Made by a program: the position numbers and the translations under genes | Assembly (NCBI GenBank): GCA_963693285.1 | Contig: OY848927.1 | Span: forward strand, 5,880,643-5,944,642 | Length of the DNA stretch: 64,000 bases | DNA from: Xestospongia muta | Lineage: Eukaryota > Porifera > Demospongiae > Haplosclerida > Petrosiidae | Reading direction: 5' to 3' | The notes under the pieces: model-generated | What the model saw: the letters and a program-made list of their open reading frames with translations, nothing else | Databases searched by the model: none | Told to the model about the DNA's origin: nothing | Part shown: in pieces, positions 28,301 to 38,905 of the stretch | How the letters are laid out: each line of letters opens with the position of its first letter | How positions within the stretch are numbered: position 1 is the stretch's first letter

Positions 28301-29693
28301 TATTATTACCTTATATGGTAATGTATCATGAATTGACTATTTTTAGCAAAAAATTTACTTGTTTAGTTTTTTAATATAATATTATGATCTCATTATCAGT
28401 AGGTTTTACTAAATGTGACTATGTTAGGTATAGTTTATTTAGGTGGGTACTTGGGTGGGACTAATTTAAATTATTAAGGTAATTATTACGAAATTCCCTG
28501 GTTAGTTTTAGTTTTAATTATATTGTTTTGGGAATTTAAATGAGTTTCAATTTCATAATAATAATATTAACTGTTAATATTATTTTCCAGGAATTAATTA
28601 ATCTTTTATTAACTGGTAAAGGTACATCTAATACATTTGATGGTGACCTATTTATTGACTCTGGCTATGAACAATCAGTAAGTCTGACCTCGTTACTTCA
28701 CATTCTTACCACACCCATTTACTCCACCCATTAGGGTCATAAATTAAGAGGGTTAAATCATCAGAGTGATATCGGGTATTTGACCTTATTTGAACATCAT
28801 GGTGCTTGTCAGGTGAGTTCCTGATTTAGTGTAGATATCTGTTGTTATAGGAACAATGGTCAATAGAGTATGAATTTAATTATTAAATATCAGACCATGA
28901 TTTTTAATGACATCACTCAAATTGGACAGTAAGAATTCTCACTGGTATTGAGTTGATGTACATATATGGACTGACTGATGCAGTCATCTAGACAGGCTAG
29001 ACTATGATCCAATCAGAGTTTAGTATAATAATGTACTTTATGTTATTATGATGTCATATGATGTCATCATGAGTTTATTATACTGTAGGTCGGTTATCAT
29101 TACAAGAGTCCAAAATATCCAATCTTTGTAATATGTTCAGAGAGTCATTTTACAGTGTTATTTGGTTTGTCAATGAAAATATTAGAAGAGGACAACAAGT
29201 AAGACAATACATCATAATACTTAATATTATTCATAATTAATTTATTACACAACAATTATGAAATGTTATTCAATTCACAGATTTGTTTCATCAAAATTTG
29301 ATCTCCATTATTATGACGGGTTAGGCCAGTTCACAAAACCAGTTATATTAAGTGTGGGTATGTCCTTTTACTAACAAACAGTATTTACAATATTTATCAA
29401 TATTGAACATTATTTATCAATATTGATATTATCAATTTACTTGTAATTTACTCAATATATTGATTTCACAATAATATGATCAATAACACACAATTATTTA
29501 TTATTTAGATATCAGTACTACTAGTAGTGTGATAACATCATCTTGTGACAGTACTCTTATCCCTCCATTAGACTTGTGTATTAGAACAAAGTCAGTAGAT
29601 TATAAATCTCTTTATTATTATTATCATTATTATTATTATTATTATAGATGGAGACAAGCCAGTATAAAGTGGAATTGTGAACCTCTACTTTAA
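25322..29693 (+). CDS. MINDY4: MINDY4-type deubiquitinase (FAM188B)
   Basis: The N-terminus (LVEEIAASLVREYLSRKG, then ISNRSALAKELGI) matches the LisH-like start of MINDY4. A low-complexity linker follows (about 25890-26450). The catalytic domain begins with ALREVVFGSATVQSFNEEW and carries the nucleophile cysteine in KGGPCGVLACVQAY (about 26880-26915). The later exons GCILLLYSVILSRG, SDFDDPNNYLIGVHGYCTQ, ELINLLLTGKGTSNTFD and the histidine motif CSESHFTVLFGLS complete the fold. It ends LCIRTKWRQASIKWNCEPLL. MINDY enzymes trim K48-linked polyubiquitin. Two introns carry unusual duplications (see findings). Confidence 0.93.
26972..27199. repeat. 44-bp minisatellite in a MINDY4 intron
   Basis: Five copies of a 44-bp unit end in ACAATAGACCTC at 27010, 27054, 27098, 27142 and 27186. 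The repeat makes up nearly the whole 226-bp intron (26967-27192). The last copy supplies the acceptor and the first exon bases. Confidence 0.9.
27740..28225. repeat. Imperfect duplication around a MINDY4 exon acceptor
   Basis: Segments around 27760-27960 and 28020-28225 share an ordered set of matches: a TGATATGAATACTG-like string, a CTATTTTTAG string, then TCTC...CACAGAC followed by CTGACTTTGATGAT. The downstream copy is the real exon (from 28165). The upstream copy has an in-frame TAG and diverges after about 25 bp. Confidence 0.6.
29611..29647. repeat. (TTA)n microsatellite at the last MINDY4 acceptor
   Basis: TTATTA repeats with one interruption run straight into the AG that precedes the final MINDY4 exon. 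Confidence 0.85.
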
Positions 29694-29880
29694 AGTGGAT
29701 TGTTGCAGGCTGGTGCAGGCCTAACTAGAATATTTATTACCATTCCAGAATGTTCTGGAACTAATTAATCACAGTCTATGAATATAATTATTTGAATCAT
29801 TGCGTTGCATATATAAAAGACTGACAAAGGCGCGATTAGAGCAATTTGTAAAAGTTGAACTTTTGAATACTCTTATGACA

Positions 29881-31780
29881 ATGGCTAGCAGTATATCGTC
29901 TACTACTGATATAGCTCCTCATCTCCTGGGAGATAAACTACCTCCTACTTTATCTACTTTATTATGTAGTCAATGTAACTTACCTTTGATCGAGTCGAGA
30001 CAGGCCTCTTGTGGTTGTCGTATTTGTGGTAACTGTTTCTCTTCACTTAATGAAAGGTAAGTATTTATTTAAATAAGATAACAAGATGATTGTCTCTCTC
30101 TTACATAGTAATGTTGATACATTTACTTGTAAAAGATGTGGTTATGATTTCTCTCTAAATGAAGTAAGTGTTGAACTAATTGACTATTCTAATTAATACC
30201 CTCTTTATTTTTAAAGACATTTAAAGACAAAGCTGTAGAGATTGAACTAAAGAGGACTTCATTTCCTTGTTATCATCAGAACTGCCCTTGGTGTGGCAGT
30301 AATCTCAATTATAGAGTAAGTTCCTGTACTATTATGATATAATTATGACTTCAGTCTTACATCATGATTGCTATAGTGATAGTTTTAGGGTTAGAAAAAT
30401 TGTTTGTTTTTGTTCCAATAGTACAAATTATTGTAATATTTTCTCTCTATTATAGGATCATATCAAGAATTGTAAATTTGCTATTGTGGTATGTAGTAAT
30501 CCCAGCTGTGGTGTCCAAGTAGTACGTGGTGAATTGGACAAACATTTGGCCATCTGTCCTTATAAACCAATATCATGTCGATATTGTCAAGCCAAGATCC
30601 CAGCCAACAAGAAACAGGTAATATCATTTGGTGCCAATAATGTTTTGACTACATTTATTGTTATGTATCATTTTTTCTCGAGACTTGTTTATAACATTTC
30701 TCATATGAATGTCTGTATTTATTTATATAGGAACACGTCAACAATGATTGTCCTGAATATAAGATACCTTGTACGGCTGGATGTGATGAGAAAATGCCAA
30801 GAAAAGAAGTATGTTAATTATAACATTTTCCTTGTTCTAATTGTTAATAACTTCCTCGTCTTCCTATAGTTGGGAGAACACCTCGAGAAATATTGTAAAC
30901 AGCAGAAGAGGTTGTGTCGTTACTCAAAATATGGTTGTCATTATAAGGTGTGTGAGTGTTACTTTCATTATTAAATGTTCACTTTCTATTTCATTATTAG
31001 GATACACTTGAACAATTAGTGAGTCATTATCGGTCAGAGTCAGGCTATCATGTTGGTTTACTTGAGAAAGCATTAACTGATGGTACTCATTTTGATTTGT
31101 CTCAAGGAGTATCAGTAGATATTCAAAGACAACTTGATGACATTGATAGAAGAACACTAAACACAAGTGCAGAACTTGTAGGATACAGAGATGAAATACA
31201 TCATAGACTGAACCCACTGACTGATGGACTCCTTAAATTAGAATCTAAATTAACAGATTTTCAGGATAGTTTCCAGGAGCTGGCTCTTCTCGTACAGACA
31301 TTACAAGCTACAAGTTATAATGGACAGTTCATTTGGAAAATCCCTGAAGTCTCTCGAAGGACACAGGAAGCAAAATCAGGAAAGACCATTTCATTATATA
31401 GTGCTCCATTTTATACCAGTCGATTTGGATACAAACTATGTTTAAGATTGTATTTAGATGGAGATGGATCTGGTAAAGGATCTCACCTCTCATTCTTTTT
31501 GACAATTATGAGAGGAGAATATGATGCCTTGTTACCATGGCCTTTTGGTCAAATGGTCACTCTCATGTTGCTAGATCAAGTTGGAAAGAAACATGTCATA
31601 CAATGTTTTAAACCAGAGGCCACATCTTCCTCATTTTGGAGACCAGAGTCTGACATGAATGTTGCCTCAGGATGTCCTAAATTTGCTCCTCTTTCTGTTC
31701 TTTCTAATCCTTCATATGTGAGAGATGATACAATGTTCTTTAAAGTCCTCATAGAGACAACTACACTCAACCAACCTTGA
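29881..31780 (+). CDS. TRAF-family adaptor (RING, TRAF zinc fingers, MATH)
   Basis: The start is taken as MASSISSTTDIAPH (29881); an ATG two codons upstream is equally possible. A RING-like domain (LCSQCNLPLIESRQASCG, then CRICGNC) has cysteine where most TRAFs have the histidine. TRAF-type zinc fingers follow (CPWCGSNLNYRDHIKNC, GELDKHLAICPYKPISC, HVNNDCPEYKIPC). A helical coiled-coil segment (about 31060-31310) leads into a MATH/TRAF-C domain: GQFIWKIPEVSRRTQEA, SAPFYTSRFGYKLCLRLY, DALLPWPFGQMVTLMLLDQ, and VRDDTMFFKVLIET near the end. TRAFs link TNF and Toll/IL-1 receptor families to ubiquitin-dependent NF-kB and JNK signalling. The closest paralogue is not assignable by eye. Confidence 0.93.
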
Positions 31781-31965
31781 TATTAACTACTTTAGAAGTT
31801 AATTATTATATATATATTTATAGCCACTAGATATTAGACAGTATATTGACCGTGTGCTCTTCATGTAATCACTTTATTTAACCATGATAATTTTATGTGT
31901 CTTATTTATAATCATTAATAATTTTTAATATTTCAAACGTTGTCAAGGAGACAGTGTGGCTTGCA

Positions 31966-33402
31966 ATGACGCCTTCATTTATCATGGAGAAGGCTAGCAA
32001 GCACCAGTCATCTTTACCAACAATAAAACGAGTTAGTTGTACTCCAGATAACACATTAAACAATGAACTCTTACATCAAGCTAGAGAGAGAGTTAGAAAG
32101 AGAACTTCAGCTAATGTACTTGAACAAGAAAGCAAGAAGAAAAATGATAACTTGAGAAAGTTCCGAGTAATTGCTCGTATGATCAAAAATCAAATGATTT
32201 GGGCTCGAAATTTGAAAGATGCTGAAGCTCATTTGAAGACATATGTTCTAACAGATGAAGATGAAGGGGGTCATCAAATGTTGACATTTAATCTCAATGC
32301 ATTTAGACCTGATGTAAAATCCTTTGCAAAGTTAACATCCAAAGCAAAGACATTACTTATTAAACCATCCTGGCTAAGAACTCAAGAAGAACTACAGTAT
32401 CTTCAACAATTTACATTACATCTCAAATGTTTTGAGCGATATTCTCTACTTGTTCGACGTGAACTTGCTAAAGTAATAACTTATCAATCATTAGAGAAAG
32501 GCCGTGTGGTCATACGTCAAGGTGATGTTGGCTTTAATTTTTATTTTATTGTCTCTGGTAGTGTTCTAGTTGAAGTATTACAAGAAGATCCTATTACTGG
32601 AACTAAACATAATCATATTGTTGGTGAACTGGGATCAGGATCATCATTTGGTGAACTAGCTTTATTACATGAGGCAAAGAGAAGAGCTACAATTGTCTGT
32701 AAAGAAAACTCTGAGTTTTTAACTCTTGATAAACCTGATTTTGAGAAGGTACTTCGAGTTAGTCATGAAATAGAATGGAACACACGTATCACTATTCTTC
32801 AAAATCATCCCTTGCTTGCAGACTGGAGTGAAACTGCTCTCCAGACAATAGCAGAGAGTTCTAATCTCATGGAATATCCACCCAATACAGTTATTATCAA
32901 AGATCTCTCTCAGACTGCACTAACAGATTTTGTTTATCTTCTTGTCAAAGGAACATGTAAAGTTGTTCAAAAACTCAAAATGACGGAGTACATTGACTAT
33001 GAACACAAAGAACGTCATCTTTGTTTACCACCTCTTGAAGGATCAAGTCTTCTTCAAGAAAGATGCACTGTACATAAATGGTTGTGTCTTCGCACACTTG
33101 GTCATGGAGAGTTTTTTGGTCTTGGTGAGGGAGGGCCTTCTATCAGTATACTCAGTAACCAGAAAGTGGAATGCTTAGCTATCCGTAAAATGATGCTCCT
33201 AAAACTAGACCGTAAGAAATGTTTCTCATCTTTAAAACATGATCTGTGCAGTTTATATCCGTCACAAGATGTTGTGTTTAATAAATATATTGAGCAATGT
33301 CAGTGGGAAGACTATAAGAAGACAGTAATACAAGATACTCTGGAGAAACTGGGTATGTTATCAGATGGGAGTACACCATTATATCGTACAATAGGTAAAT
33401 AA
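31966..33402 (+). CDS. Cyclic-nucleotide-binding-domain protein, CNBD2-like, intronless
   Basis: A single open exon of about 478 codons starting MTPSFIMEKASKHQ. A basic coiled N-terminal region precedes a first CNB domain: LEKGRVVIRQGDVGFNFYFI, GSGSSFGELALLHEAKRRAT. The latter is a phosphate-binding cassette with Glu and Arg in the expected places. A second, more divergent CNB-like domain follows (LMEYPPNTVIIKD, LGHGEFFGLGEG). Two CNB domains without kinase or channel parts resemble animal CNBD2, linked to sperm cAMP signalling; this assignment is tentative. The stop codon lies at the edge of a 70-bp tandem duplication. Confidence 0.75.
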   Translation: MTPSFIMEKASKHQSSLPTIKRVSCTPDNTLNNELLHQARERVRKRTSANVLEQESKKKNDNLRKFRVIARMIKNQMIWARNLKDAEAHLKTYVLTDEDEGGHQMLTFNLNAFRPDVKSFAKLTSKAKTLLIKPSWLRTQEELQYLQQFTLHLKCFERYSLLVRRELAKVITYQSLEKGRVVIRQGDVGFNFYFIVSGSVLVEVLQEDPITGTKHNHIVGELGSGSSFGELALLHEAKRRATIVCKENSEFLTLDKPDFEKVLRVSHEIEWNTRITILQNHPLLADWSETALQTIAESSNLMEYPPNTVIIKDLSQTALTDFVYLLVKGTCKVVQKLKMTEYIDYEHKERHLCLPPLEGSSLLQERCTVHKWLCLRTLGHGEFFGLGEGGPSISILSNQKVECLAIRKMMLLKLDRKKCFSSLKHDLCSLYPSQDVVFNKYIEQCQWEDYKKTVIQDTLEKLGMLSDGSTPLYRTIGK

Positions 33403-33540
33403 TGTATAGTATGAAATGATATTACTAATGATGCAATAATAAACAGCTATGTCTCATTGTTATTATCATTAATGTATAGTATGAAATGATATTACTAATG
33501 ATGCAATAATAAACAGTTATGTCTCATTGTTATTATTCTA
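33400..33540. repeat. 70-bp tandem duplication carrying two AATAAA signals
   Basis: Positions 33401-33470 are repeated almost exactly at 33471-33540 (one clear substitution, AGCTATG versus AGTTATG, plus the ends). Each copy contains an AATAAA hexamer (33438-33443 and 33508-33513). The first copy starts inside the stop codon of the CNBD2-like gene. Confidence 0.92.
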
Positions 33541-36343
33541 CTAATTATTACATAATGTTCTTAGTAGACAAATTCCTATAGTAAATAAAATCACATGATA
33601 ATTAACATGATAATCATGAGACATCACATGTCTGACTGACTCACCTAGCTCAGGTTTCTTATTATATTTTTTTATCCATTGTTGTAGTAATATATTGTAG
33701 TATCTCTATTAATAGAATAATTAATTATAGTCAGTATAATATACTTAGTTTTTCACTTGTATTTTAACAGTCAACAATATATTGACAGTGTGTACCACAA
33801 TATGCTGTGTTGGTCATTATGAATCAGCATCAGTACCAGGTACAAAACTTGTTAAAGTAATCTCACCTCCTTGTCAAAGAAGTGTGAATATTCTTCATAA
33901 GTCGCTAAGGTTGGGTACACAAGTACAAACCCTCCCCTTCTGCTGATCTGTACAATAAAATGATAATTTAATACACATACATAAACTGTAACAATCTACC
34001 TCATCTATAAAATTCATTAATATACAACAATCATCAGGAGTTAACTCATCCAATATCTTGCTTCGCTCAGCCTGAGACAAACATGATGTGGTTATGTAAT
34101 GTTACATGACATTATGTCTGATACCTCTGATAATGTCTTGTATCTTGTATAACGAGAATGCTAGCAGGATAAAGACAATGTAACTATATCCTAACAAGAC
34201 ATGTCTAACCTTTAATCTCTCTGTACTTGACAAATTTGCTATTCTTGTTGATGACATACTGATGAAATAAGCAGTTATTTAAAGTAAGGGGATATACTGG
34301 GGACTATTTAGGGTCAATGATATAATAATATCAGGATGTGAGATCATTATAATAATGTTTTTGTTTTTTTTCTTCATGTTTACCTGTCAGTTATTTGTTC
34401 AGTGTCTTTTGTTGGTAAATAAAATCCTGCTATATTAAATAAATCACGTATCATGTAACCTTTGATATTGAGGTCAAGACGAGAATTAGAATGAAGACTG
34501 TGTGTGTGTGTGAGAGATGGAGAGAGAGGAATGAGAATTGTTATAATGAAATTGGAAGTCAACACTCCATTAAAGTACAGAGGAAGTATATAGTGTAAAG
34601 TATACCAATAGTCATAATTCTAACATCCTGTATGAATATAGTCAAAGTATGTATTGTATGATTGACATGTGATTTGTAATGATAATTTTGGCAATTCCAA
34701 TGACATCATTTGTTGATTTATGCCAACTGTATAATTTATACACACCTTTATGAAATAATATTGCAGTGTTGTATATTATCAGTTAGTTCTTGTCACATGT
34801 CTACATGTCATCACATACATATATTTTATTTTTGTAATTAAAATATTTGCAAATTTTATTTGTATAACATTGTGAATGGGTCAGTGTGCAAGGTTCAATC
34901 TTGCAAAATTTTAGCCTCAATTTTTATGAAATAAATATAATTCATAAAAATCACAAAATATATTTAACCTCAACAATACTCATAGATATTGTATATTAAC
35001 TTACCTAGGAGATATATTAACTTCTAATAGCCATGGTTTAAGATGTTTATCTAACATTATATCAAAACCAAACAGTTCATGAACACTTCCACTGTCTTTT
35101 AAATTAGCTTTCACTAAGGACGCAATGTATCCTTCACAACTAGACAATATAATTAATTACCTTGTTATTATTATAGGGACATACCTCAATATTGTTTTAA
35201 TAACTACATCTTGAATCCCTGCCCATACTGGCCGAGGGTCTATTTTCATTTGTGTTTCCATATATTCCCATAATGCTAACAGGCCCCTATAATAATAACA
35301 TATTAATTATAATGATGTGTTTGAGGTATAACACTATTACCATTTGTGTCCATAACATTGTGTTTCATCTGAATTAGCTAAGAACTCAGAGTTTTTCTTA
35401 TTAACACTATAATTAGTCAAATGTACAAATCTATTAGACAATGTCTTTGTAGACTGAGAATATCTATAGAACAAATACAACAGATATAGTCAATGTTATC
35501 ATAACTCACTTTTTTGTAGCAAATCGTACCAGTCCATCACGATATACATATATTTTGAGTGGATCCAGAGATGTCACATAGACATATATTCTTAGATCAA
35601 ATTTACTTCCATTAATAAGGAATGGTTCAGACAAATATCTTTAATATATTAATTAGTATTATAGTAAATAGAGAGATGGTACCTTTGTACAATAAGTGGT
35701 TTTTTCTTTGGTATCTGTGACCATTTGTGTACAACTCTTATACCAATACCACGAGCTGATGCAGGCTATATGTGTGTGTGTATGTGATAAAATAAATTGT
35801 ATTATAATGAGGTATTAGTTACTGGTTTTATAATCCATTTTTGTTTGCGTCTTTCTTCCCAAACTTGTTTGAATTGTCTCATGTCATTTGGTAAAACAAA
35901 TGTTTGAGGAATAAAGTCAAAATCCTATATAATTGTATCATAATTAACTGAAGATAATGACTTAAGATTTCTTACCTTCCTTCCATAATGAGCTTGCATT
36001 CTAGATAAATTCCTCCATAATCTATCTTTACGACCTAACTGAAATGATCCAGGAAAGTGATTGACCTGTTAGTAATATCATTATTATAATAATAACAGGG
36101 ACAACTCATTACTTTTTGATGTTCCTGTATCAATCTAAATGCTTCACTTTTCATATGTTTACCCCAATACCCTATCCAGTCCTCTGTATAATGAGTAAAA
36201 TCCTTAATAATGGCTACATAATTAATTGCTCACTGTTGCTAAAAGTAAATCCCACACGAGATATCACATGTTTGACGATATTTGGAGTAATGGTACTTGG
36301 TTTCCATTTGAGCTTAGATTTATAATGAGCTGGAAGTGGCTCA

Positions 36344-36393
<50 letters not shown>

Positions 36394-37486
36394 GATATAA
36401 TATATATAGAGATATATATATATATATACATATATATGTGTGTGTGTGTGTTATATATTATATATTATATATTGTGTGTGTACATCAATATGGAAATACC
36501 TACATGATTCATCAGGTAATGGAAAATGTAGGGTAGAACGTCGTCCTGGAAAGAGACTAGGAGTTAGAGAAGGAGATATACCACCTTCTTTTTCTCCTGG
36601 ATAAGTGAGTCTTGGTGGTATCATTGGAGCTGAAGTAGCTCCTTCAGTTGTGCTGGATTTCTTAACAATATCATTGCTCACTGGGTTTACTGGAGGAGGA
36701 CTTGTGAGGTCATCTGTTGCAGGAGAAATAATGTCCTCTGATTCCCAACATGACTCTAGACCAACTGATGAAGTGACATCACTAATCTGAGACTCGTCTT
36801 CAATATCTGATAATAACTCTTCCTCTTCCTGCCATCCACCGCCTTCTTCATCTTCTAGAGTCAATTCAATATCACTTTCTTCACCTCTCCCTGTTCTACT
36901 TACTAAACCAGTTAAACTGGTCAAACGAGTTAACTCTCTTTTACATTCATATGGTGCTGGTGCTGTAGCAGGTATTTTCATTCTAGATCTGTGGAAATGA
37001 TATTGCAATAATTCAATAGTACATATTGTACCTGCTGAGGTGTCTCCTGAGTCTTCCAGTACTTGTACTAGTAGATATGCTTGTACTAGTAGATGTGACA
37101 GAATCAAGAGGTTTGATGTGGTCATTAAATGGTGAAGAACACTCCAATTTTGTACAATTTAATGAAAGGGGCTGTTTTAAATCAGGTGATGTTTGAACAG
37201 TTTGTAATTGTTGTTGCAATGGTGTTAGTTTGCCATAATATTTTCCCTCTACTTGTTTCTGGAGTTTTTGTCCAACTAATGGTACATCATTGAGAGTTGG
37301 TAATGTTTGTTGAAGATATGAGTCAACAAATAAACTGGTTTCTTGATGTGTATCTTGTTGTAGTTTGATTTGATGTAGACTGGAAACTAACCTATCCACA
37401 TTTAATGGAGTCAGATAACGTTTGTGAGCATGGTAAGATAAATATGCCTCTTTAAATGCCTTATTAGTTTTCAAAGGATCCTGCAT
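33541..37486 (-). CDS. TTLL4: Tubulin polyglutamylase TTLL4
   Basis: The N-terminal region starts [19 protein letters not shown] and is long, acidic and low complexity. The TTL domain then matches TTLL4 step by step: [132 protein letters not shown]-grasp ligand residues (K, DLR, E/N of LEVN) are present. TTLL4 starts glutamate side chains on tubulin and other acidic proteins. The C-terminal exon ([19 protein letters not shown]) ends at a TAG at 33541. The last intron may be retained or removed without changing the stop. The start is 170 bp from the divergent FAM8A1. Confidence 0.94.
34497..34531. repeat. (GT)n/(GA)n tract at a TTLL4 acceptor
   Basis: On the minus strand, CT and CA repeats run into the acceptor CAG before the exon that begins after LEVNISP ([14 protein letters not shown]). 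Confidence 0.75.
36345..36482. repeat. (TA)n/(GT)n microsatellite filling a TTLL4 intron
   Basis: More than 100 bp of TA dinucleotides with a GT run. On the minus strand it ends in TATTAG, the acceptor for the exon that encodes [11 protein letters not shown]. Open frames over the tract are low complexity and not genes. Confidence 0.85.
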
Positions 37487-37656
37487 ATCAGCTCTCGATC
37501 AGTCTCTCTCTCTCTCTGACAGTAGAAGCCAATTACTTGACAGATTGTCTTCATAAAGATACTTCAAAGACAATGGGTTGCAAGATGTTAGGTTGTCATG
37601 GTTACTTAGGCCATAGTGCATATAGTGTTAAAATAAAATCTAGGTGTGGCTAAAAC

Positions 37657-38727
37657 ATGGCTACCTCAGAACGAGATTTTCAGAATGAAGTTTCTTCAAG
37701 TGATACTGACTCTAATAATCGTTTTGATTTTCATAACTGGTACTATTGGTCAATATGGTGGCAACAGTATCTCTTCTGGTCATTTCACTTTACTCAAAGA
37801 TCATCAACAGATCAACCTCAAACCACATTACCACAACCACTGCCAACAAATTGGCAATATCCTCCATATTTAACTCCTCCTGTACAACAACATCCACCAA
37901 CACAACCACCACCAGCTGGAGGTGGTGGTGGGATTACATTACAAATCAGATTTAGTAATGGTCAGTACTACATATTATTGACTATCACCTTATATATAAT
38001 AGGTTATGAGACATATATTGCTCCAGTATGGCGTCGCCTTGTTGCTGAATTAATTGATACTTTAATTGTTTGTGTTTTCCTTAAATGGTATCTACCTATA
38101 TTGGATTATAGGTGAGTATATTCCTCTCATTATCTTGTCGTTATCTCATTATTGTGATAGAGTACCTGAGGTAGTGTTCTTAGGAGCTGATGTTGTCATG
38201 AAAATGGAGGAAGATGAATTAGAAGAAATTGGATGGACAATGATTGTGTTTTTCTTCTCTATATTTCTACAGAGATGTGCTCATGGAATAATGGAGGTAT
38301 TTTTAACCCTCTCTCTCTCTCTCTTGATTATTGACAATATTTTAGACTCTGTTTACTTACAAGTTTGGTTGGACTCCTGGTAAATGGATATTAGGTTTAC
38401 GAGTATTACAATGTACTATTGTTCAATATACTAATACTGACCCTTTGAGGAGTATTAAAATACAACCTGGTATAAGAATGGGACTATGGCAGTAAGTAGA
38501 CTCATTCTCAATTTCCCATGTTACTCATTATGGTCTCATTCCAATGTTATTACAGACTTATGTCTATTCTTTCTAGGTCTTTGATGAGGGCCATTTTTAA
38601 ATCAGTTGTTAGTTTATTTTGTCCACTCATTATTTTCTTTCTTGTATTGGACAGAGGACGTCCTCAATATGATCGTGCTTTTCGTACAACAGTTGTTTAT
38701 CATCGTTATCTTTTCAGACCAATATAA
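37657..38727 (+). CDS. FAM8A1: FAM8A1-like RDD-domain membrane protein
   Basis: The start MATSERDFQNEVSSSD precedes a hydrophilic N-terminus with YYWSIWWQQYLFW and a proline-rich segment. The RDD domain then begins with PVWRRLVAELIDTLIV. Further transmembrane helices follow (TMIVFFFSIFLQRCAHG; ICR-like KFGWTPGKWILGLRVLQC), then the C-terminal SLFCPLIIFFLVLDRGRPQ and DRAFRTTVVYHR. FAM8A1 is an ER membrane component of the HRD1 ubiquitin-ligase complex in ERAD. Five or so exons with short introns. Convergent with TERT. Confidence 0.9.
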
Positions 38728-38905
38728 AATTAACTTTTGATGGTTAGTTAACTATTAAGAATCAATCACTCAATTCAAATGGAGAAATTCCTGTCATTAA
38801 TACTTGATTTTAAATATTGACTGGTCTTTCATTTTATATGCTGTGTCTTGTAATAAGTCACATGATCTCTCGTCCTTAATGAGGGGGAGGAGTTAATATC
38901 ATGGA

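Noticed and set aside
30924..31217. Minus-strand open frame opposite the TRAF coiled-coil exon
   Set aside because: It overlaps an exon with a clear TRAF reading frame and shows no domain of its own.
34885..34907. tRNA-like T-arm (GCAAG, GGTTCAATC, CTTGC)
   Set aside because: The stem-loop resembles a B box, but there is no A box or acceptor stem at the right distance. It lies in a TTLL4 intron and is likely chance.
36336..36536. Open frame over the TA/GT repeat
   Set aside because: It encodes only low-complexity isoleucine/tyrosine runs from the microsatellite, which lies inside a TTLL4 intron.
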